The position numbers and the translations under genes are program-made. A stretch of 5,974 bases of DNA from a bacterium (lineage in GTDB: Bacteria; Eremiobacterota; Eremiobacteria; Baltobacterales; Baltobacteraceae). Position 1 is the stretch's first letter; each line of letters opens with the position of its first letter. The stretch spans positions 1-5,974 of the forward strand of contig JAJXVC010000121.1 of NCBI GenBank assembly GCA_021782295.1, in the 5' to 3' direction. The notes beneath the pieces are model-generated. The model saw only the letters and a list, made by a program, of their open reading frames with translations. It ran no database searches and was not told the origin of the DNA. Shown here one piece after another: positions 1 through 3,696 of the stretch.

Positions 1-259
1 GGGGCGATATCGTCGCATCGAGCACCACCGTTCTCCGAAGCAACACGCACCTCTCGTCAGGATGGTTGTTCTTAGGGCACGCATTCCGCGATTATTCGCG
101 TGAACATTCGACGGCAGCGCTCTTCTCCTGACCGCCATTTCGCTCGGGCGCGGCGTAGAGCGCCGCTTGCTCGTCCAGGGAGCCGCAACAGGTCCCAAAG
201 GCCGGAGAGAACCCGTTTTGCGTTGAAAGGCTTGGCCTTATGGAGAATTCCGGTTCGCG
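1..259. other. Left-edge stretch without a confident gene
   Basis: No reading frame here has both a convincing start and a recognisable product. The best candidate is a frame already open at base 3 on the + strand. It runs 42 codons to a TGA at 129-131, with mostly G/C third positions, and could be the C-terminal tail of a gene that begins before the window. I do not recognise its sequence. The bases after it (132-259) would be the upstream region of the propeller gene at 260. I see no clear sigma70 promoter in them; the only useful element is a GGAG at 242-245, described with that gene. No tRNA, repeat array or strong hairpin was noticed. Confidence 0.5.
3..131 (+). CDS. Possible 3' end of an upstream gene (hypothetical, partial)
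   Basis: The frame is open from the window edge to TGA at 129-131 and would give 42 residues, including GWLFLGHAFRDYSREHS. Third codon positions are mostly G or C, as in the real genes of this window; that is the only support. The start would lie outside the window. No family is recognised and no function is proposed. It could equally be chance openness in GC-rich non-coding DNA. The other two + frames stop at about 75 and 103. Confidence 0.2.
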   Translation, partial: GDIVASSTTVLRSNTHLSSGWLFLGHAFRDYSREHSTAALFS

Positions 260-1327
260 ATGAGAATGCTGGCCTCGTTTTTTTGCGTTATCGGCATTCT
301 TCTTTTTCCATCTTGCAGTGCGACTCGAGGCAGCCGACCATCGATCACCCAGGTTCGAGTTGCTAGCAATAATATCCATGACATCGTGATTGCTTCGAAC
401 GGGACTCTTTGGTTCACCCATGGTTGCCTAGGCATGACCCGCATGACCGTCAACGGTGGAACGACCACTTTTCGACTTCCCCCGATACGGCGCGAAGAAA
501 AAGGCGGGAACCCTCGCCCTCTCTTACCGATTGGATGCACGACGAATTCTTCAGGAATCGGAGCAATCGCAATCGGGAGAAACGATTCGCTATGGTTCAC
601 TGACGATGCCGAAGCGGTGATCGGTCGTATGACCGATCGCGGGAACGTTCGTTACTTTCCACTGCCGCATGGATGGGCTGCTCAACGCATCGTTCGAGGC
701 CCCGGGGGAGATTTTTGGTTCACGCAAATGCACGGCAACGCGATTGGTCGCATATCGCCGACCGGTATCATCTCTGAATATCGGCTGAACGGGAAGGCGA
801 GCCAACCGTATGATATTGTCGTTGGGCCCGACGGAGCGCTCTGGTTTACAGAACATGGGGACGGAAAAATTGGGCGATTAACAACAGGAGGGGCGCTAAC
901 GGAATATTCAATTCCGACTCCTGATAGCACGCCGTTGAGTATCGCAGCCGGCAGGAACAAGACGCTGTGGTTTACTGAAGTCGCCAAACAAGAGATCGGC
1001 CGAATAACGACGGATGGTGCCATCACCGAATATCATCTGCGTAATGTTGGTCCTGGTCCCGATTTTATTACGGCAGCGTCGAATGGAACGCTATGGTTTA
1101 CCGAAGAAGGTAGCCGGAAGATCGGGAGCATTACCGCATCCGGATCGATCACTGAGTATGACGTACCTTCATTCCCATCACCTTTGGCAGGGCACGATAA
1201 CGATGGGACCGTCAGGATTTCGGCACCAGTGCAACCGCACCCATATATCATCGTACGGGGGCGCGCCGGCACGATGTGGTTTACCGAACCCGGAAGCTAT
1301 TTCATAGGAAACGTAACGATACCATAG
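260..1327 (+). CDS. Secreted seven-bladed beta-propeller lipoprotein, virginiamycin B lyase (Vgb)-like
   Basis: The 355-residue protein begins with a short signal peptide: a basic MRM, a hydrophobic run at 4-17, then F-P-S-C with Cys19 as a plausible lipobox cysteine. It is therefore probably lipid-anchored outside the cytoplasmic membrane. The rest consists of seven repeats marked by [LFM]WFT[EDQH] at residues 50, 111, 152, 194, 236, 278 and 339. Most are followed by IGR[ILM]T..G.[IL].EY, the signature of Vgb/NHL/SMP-30-type propellers. Characterised Vgb (about 300 residues) linearises streptogramin B antibiotics, but most relatives have no known substrate, so a lyase role is not claimed. 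ATG 260 follows GGAG at 242-245, a rather long spacing of 14; ATG 266 is an alternative start. The gene stands alone, convergent with the Moco genes, and looks less GC-rich than them. The fold is confident, the function open. Confidence 0.88.
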   Translation: MRMLASFFCVIGILLFPSCSATRGSRPSITQVRVASNNIHDIVIASNGTLWFTHGCLGMTRMTVNGGTTTFRLPPIRREEKGGNPRPLLPIGCTTNSSGIGAIAIGRNDSLWFTDDAEAVIGRMTDRGNVRYFPLPHGWAAQRIVRGPGGDFWFTQMHGNAIGRISPTGIISEYRLNGKASQPYDIVVGPDGALWFTEHGDGKIGRLTTGGALTEYSIPTPDSTPLSIAAGRNKTLWFTEVAKQEIGRITTDGAITEYHLRNVGPGPDFITAASNGTLWFTEEGSRKIGSITASGSITEYDVPSFPSPLAGHDNDGTVRISAPVQPHPYIIVRGRAGTMWFTEPGSYFIGNVTIP

Positions 1328-1334
1328 CGATCTA

Positions 1335-1386
1335 TTACCGCACCAAAGCCGGTTCTCGTTACCGTCAGCGGCGCCGGGTGCGGTAA
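1335..1386. terminator. Perfect 10-bp inverted repeat between convergent genes, candidate bidirectional terminator
   Basis: TTACCGCACC at 1335-1344 is exactly complementary to GGTGCGGTAA at 1377-1386, with a 32-base GC-rich loop. It begins 8 bases after the stop of the propeller gene and ends 4 bases past the stop of the MocA-like gene, where a shared terminator would be expected. Against a classical Rho-independent terminator: neither strand has a run of T after the stem, and the loop is long. It could instead act as an mRNA 3'-end stabiliser or be a protein-binding inverted repeat. Confidence 0.4.
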
Positions 1387-1389
1387 GCC

Positions 1390-1968
1390 TCACGCCTCAT
1401 CGGCGCTCTCGACGTGGCGTCGCAGCTGTTCGAGCGTCGCGGCATCGTCGACATCTGCATAGGCACCGATTTCATCCGTCGGTATTGCTCGTCGCTGCAA
1501 CGTCGGCTCGTCGCGCAGCAGATGGAGCGTATCGCCGCTCGGGAGCAGCGCGATTCGCGCTCGTGCTTTCGCCGACAGGTAGACCGGATGACCGCCGACG
1601 CCATTCTGCTGCGGAAAGCAGATATCCGCATCGGTCGCCGCGGTGAGGACCCGGTCGACGAGCGCCCGCGTGACAAGCGGTTTGTCGCCGAGCAGCACCA
1701 GCAACGGCACCCCCGCTTCGGCCGTCGCATCGGCGAGCGCAAGCGAATGCGTCATCCCGAGCTCCGGCGTGGCGTTTGCAATGAACCGAACGCCGCGCTC
1801 TTCGACGAACGGACGTAGCGTCGGTGCGCCGACCACCAGCGTCGGCAGGTGCGCGCACGCAGCGAAGACGCGCGCGAGCATCGGTTCGCCGCCGATCTCC
1901 AGCAGCAATTTTTGCTCGCCCATCCGCCTCGCTGCGCCGGCGGCGAGAACGACGGCGATCGCCTTCAC
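1390..1968 (-). CDS. MocA/MobA-like molybdenum cofactor nucleotidyltransferase
   Basis: This 192-residue protein of the NTP-transferase (GT-A-like) fold is probably a molybdenum cofactor cytidylyltransferase. In the known family it joins CTP to molybdopterin in the cytoplasm to make the dinucleotide cofactor used by CO dehydrogenase-type hydroxylases. The N-terminal nucleotide-binding signature L-A-A-G-x3-R-M-G-x2-K is at residues 8-20, followed by LLLEIGGEPML. The metal/nucleotide loop LLGDKP lies at 92-97 (GDQP is the form I recall as usual in the family), G-H-P at 126-128 and D-V-D at 172-174. Length is normal. The start is GTG at 1968-1966; its GTGA overlaps the TGA stop of the upstream xdhC-like gene, so translation is probably coupled to it. 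CTP rather than GTP specificity is inferred from the XdhC neighbour and not shown by the sequence. Confidence 0.87.
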   Translation of the reverse strand: MKAIAVVLAAGAARRMGEQKLLLEIGGEPMLARVFAACAHLPTLVVGAPTLRPFVEERGVRFIANATPELGMTHSLALADATAEAGVPLLVLLGDKPLVTRALVDRVLTAATDADICFPQQNGVGGHPVYLSAKARARIALLPSGDTLHLLRDEPTLQRRAIPTDEIGAYADVDDAATLEQLRRHVESADEA

Positions 1969-3026
1969 GCTCGGCTTCGGCCGCGAATAGCCCCGGTTCC
2001 ATGCGCGAGACTTCCGCCGGAGCGCCCGCGCTCCAATGCAACGATCTCGGCAACGACTGCAAGCGCCGTCTCCTCGGGCGTCCGCGCACCGATATCGAGC
2101 CCGATCGGCGCACAGATACGCGCGAGCTCTGCATCGGTGATGCCCGCTTGGCGAAGCGCTTCGCTGCGCCGCGCATGCGTCGCGCGGCTACCGACCGCCC
2201 CAACGTACCCGGCGCGCGAGCGCACTGCCGCGAGGAGTAACGGAACGTCGAATTTCTCGTCGTGGGCGAACGAAACAATTGCGGTGCGTTCGTCGATCGG
2301 CGCCGATGCAAGAAATTCATGTGGCCACGAAACGACGATCCGATCTGCGTTGGGGAATCGCTCCCTTGTCGCAAAAGCGGAACGCGCATCGCAGAGCGTC
2401 ACGACGTAGCCGAGAAAGTGCGCGACGTCGATCGTCGCGGCGACGAAATCGAGAGCGCCAAATAGATACATCTGCGGTGCAATCGGTCGTGGAGCGATGA
2501 AGACGCTTGCCCCTTCAACATCTCTCCGTGCCGGTTCACGTAACTCGTCGACACGCGCAGAGCTCGCCACCGACGCGTCGAGTTTTGGATCCCCCAACGT
2601 TCCATAGCAGCGGTCGGGATAGATCGCCATCCGTGCGCCGATCTTCTCGCCGTCGAGCCGCACGACGTGGGCGATGAGTTCCTCCGACGTTCGCTCCAAC
2701 TCCGCGCAGTAATCGCGCCTCGGAGGATCGAGAAGAATCGTTAAGGTGCCGCCGCACGCCAGCCCCACGTTCAGCGCATCGCGATCGGAATACCCGTAGA
2801 CGACGATACGCGCTTTCCCATCATGAAAGACGTCGCGCGCCGCATCGACTAACGCCGGTTCGACGCACCCACCGCCGATCGCACCGAGAAGTTCGCCGCC
2901 GTCGCTCACCGCGAACGACGCGCCCGGATCGCGCGCGGCGGATCCCTCGACCGCTATCAGCGTTGCAAGAACGACGTCCTGCCCCTCGCTCTGCAAGCGT
3001 ACGACCCGCGAAAGAATATCAAGCAT
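1965..3026 (-). CDS. xdhC: XdhC/CoxI-family molybdenum cofactor maturation protein
   Basis: The 353-residue protein has the two-domain XdhC layout. The N-terminal XdhC_CoxI domain (about 1-100) contains EGSAARDPG, GAIGGGCVE (48-56) and GLACGG (88-93). The C-terminal Rossmann-like XdhC_C domain (about 185-330) contains FGALDF (189-194), CDAR (212-215), HDEKFD (255-260), GAVGSR (276-281) and PIGLDIGA (307-314). In Rhodobacter capsulatus, XdhC binds the molybdenum cofactor, protects it while it is sulfurated and delivers it to the apo-enzyme. The GALDF form in place of GAGH is, as far as I recall, typical of the CoxI-like branch. ATG 3026 is chosen because the conserved domain starts right after it; a weak AGAG lies 7 bases upstream. 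It is first in a two-gene operon with the MocA-like gene and diverges from the enzyme genes it probably serves. The whole-protein family call is secure; the exact client is inferred from position. Confidence 0.93.
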   Translation of the reverse strand: MLDILSRVVRLQSEGQDVVLATLIAVEGSAARDPGASFAVSDGGELLGAIGGGCVEPALVDAARDVFHDGKARIVVYGYSDRDALNVGLACGGTLTILLDPPRRDYCAELERTSEELIAHVVRLDGEKIGARMAIYPDRCYGTLGDPKLDASVASSARVDELREPARRDVEGASVFIAPRPIAPQMYLFGALDFVAATIDVAHFLGYVVTLCDARSAFATRERFPNADRIVVSWPHEFLASAPIDERTAIVSFAHDEKFDVPLLLAAVRSRAGYVGAVGSRATHARRSEALRQAGITDAELARICAPIGLDIGARTPEETALAVVAEIVALERGRSGGSLAHGTGAIRGRSRA

Positions 3027-3093
3027 GCACGTACTCTATGTCGTTCTATATTTTTTTGTGAGGTGCAACTAACATTTTTCGCATACTGGGTAG

Positions 3094-3129
3094 AAAGGAG
3101 TTAATCGGTGCCGATGGCAACCCTTCCTT
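3094..3129 (+). promoter_or_regulatory. Candidate leader hairpin covering a Shine-Dalgarno
   Basis: AAGGA (3095-3099) is complementary to TCCTT (3125-3129). Inside it, GTT (3100-3102) can pair with AAC (3119-3121) and ATCG (3104-3107) with CGAT (3112-3115), closing a GTGC tetraloop. The inner part, ATCGGTGCCGAT, is also a 12-base near-palindrome in DNA, so it could be an operator instead. If it folds in RNA it would hide the AAAGGAG and the GTG of the short frame in the same place. I could not match it to any riboswitch class I know. Confidence 0.3.
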
Positions 3130-3131
3130 AA
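3108..3131 (+). CDS. Possible seven-residue leader peptide (uORF)
   Basis: AAAGGAG at 3094-3100 is the strongest Shine-Dalgarno match in the divergent region. It sits 7 bases before GTG 3108, an ideal spacing, yet the frame ends after seven codons (GTG CCG ATG GCA ACC CTT CCT) at TAA 3129-3131. It is out of frame with the small-subunit gene that follows 67 bases later. It may be a translated leader that sets expression of the enzyme operon, or the purine-rich tract may be part of a structured or protein-bound site and never translated. There is no run of one amino acid as in classical attenuators. Confidence 0.22.
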   Translation: MPMATLP

Positions 3132-3198
3132 TACTTAGACCATGCGTAGATGCGCGCGTTCTGCACCGAGCAGTCCGGGCGTGAGGCGAGGAACGAGC

Positions 3199-3696
3199 GT
3201 GTCGATCTCTCCGTCAAAGATGCTGGCAACGTTGCGTGTAAACGGGCGCGACGTTACGCTGGCTTTTCCCCCAAACGCGACGCTGCTTGAGGTTCTCCGC
3301 GAAGAGTTGCGCCTGACCGGCACCAAACACGGGTGCGAACTCGGCCAATGCGGCGCCTGCACCGTCATCCTCGACGGCACCCCGGTGCTCTCTTGTCTAA
3401 CGCTTGCTGCCGATGCCGTCGATCGACCCATCGAGACGGTGGAGGGGCTCGCAACCGACGGCACGCTCCACCCCGTTCAACGCGCATTCCTGGAACTTGG
3501 GGCGGCGCAATGCGGCTACTGCACCCCCGGCTTCCTCAATGCCGCCGTTCATTTACTGGAGAACAACGCCGAGCCGAGCGACGAGGAGATTCGCGAGGCG
3601 CTCGCCGGGCATCTCTGCCGATGCACCGGCTACACGAAGATTATCGAAGCGGTCTCCCTCGCGGGCCGGCGCATGCGCGCTTCCGCCAATGAGTAA
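3199..3696 (+). CDS. Small [2Fe-2S] subunit of xanthine dehydrogenase-family molybdenum hydroxylase
   Basis: From GTG 3199 the protein is 165 residues, normal for CoxS/HcrC/XdhA-type small subunits. The plant-type ferredoxin domain (about 9-80) binds one [2Fe-2S] cluster through Cys46, Cys51, Cys54 and Cys66 (C-x4-C-x2-C, then C). The helical C-terminal domain (about 90-155) binds the second through Cys105, Cys108, Cys140 and Cys142 (QCGYCTPG and HLCRCTGY). It passes electrons from the molybdenum site to an FAD subunit or another acceptor. GTG 3199 is chosen because GAGGA (3188-3192) lies 6 bases upstream. The frame stays open back to ATG 3142, but that start has no Shine-Dalgarno and adds a 19-residue Arg/Ser-rich extension unlike the family. 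ATG 3220 is a shorter alternative just before the conserved LRVNG. It overlaps the large subunit by 8 bases. Confidence 0.94.
   Translation: MSISPSKMLATLRVNGRDVTLAFPPNATLLEVLREELRLTGTKHGCELGQCGACTVILDGTPVLSCLTLAADAVDRPIETVEGLATDGTLHPVQRAFLELGAAQCGYCTPGFLNAAVHLLENNAEPSDEEIREALAGHLCRCTGYTKIIEAVSLAGRRMRASANE

Larger units (their letters stand above)
3027..3198. promoter_or_regulatory. Divergent control region between Moco-maturation and enzyme operons
   Basis: This is the only intergenic space between the two operons, so it should carry both promoters. It is markedly more AT-rich than the flanking genes. On the - strand, TATAGA (complement of 3045-3050) next to a seven-base A run could be the -10 box for xdhC, but no good -35 box sits 16-18 bases upstream. 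On the + strand CATACT (3082-3087) is a weak -10 candidate, also without a clear -35. Neither assignment is firm. A hairpin and a short open frame lie at 3093-3131 and are listed separately. The first part of the longer frame from ATG 3142 also falls here; I treat it as untranslated. Confidence 0.4.

Noticed and set aside
1..84. Short - strand frame starting at 84 and leaving the window at base 1
   Set aside because: Its 28 codons are Cys/Arg-rich, there is no Shine-Dalgarno, and no recognisable protein N-terminus.
209..259. Sigma70 promoter for the propeller gene (TTGAAA or TTGCGT with TATGGA)
   Set aside because: The spacing is 15 or less, or the -10 is poor, and the implied transcript would start after the Shine-Dalgarno.
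260..1327. Calling the propeller a true virginiamycin B lyase resistance enzyme
   Set aside because: Only the repeat signature is visible. I could not confirm the catalytic His/Glu set, the protein is longer than Vgb, and most WFTE propellers have no known activity.
1472..2389. Long - strand frame of 305 codons overlapping both xdhC and the MocA-like gene
   Set aside because: It is very Arg-rich, has no family motif and lies in a different frame of two genes with clear conserved motifs. It is a high-GC shadow frame.
1849..2409. 186-codon + strand frame opposite the Moco genes, with similar frames at 1414-1818 and 1824-2240
   Set aside because: They are Arg/Ala/Ser-rich antisense shadows without domain signatures. 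The - strand frames carry XdhC and NTP-transferase motifs.
3027..3141. A known riboswitch (c-di-GMP GEMM or Moco RNA) in the divergent region
   Set aside because: A GGTGCCGATGG-like string briefly recalls the end of GEMM, but the rest of the conserved core is missing. No Moco RNA consensus could be recognised by eye.
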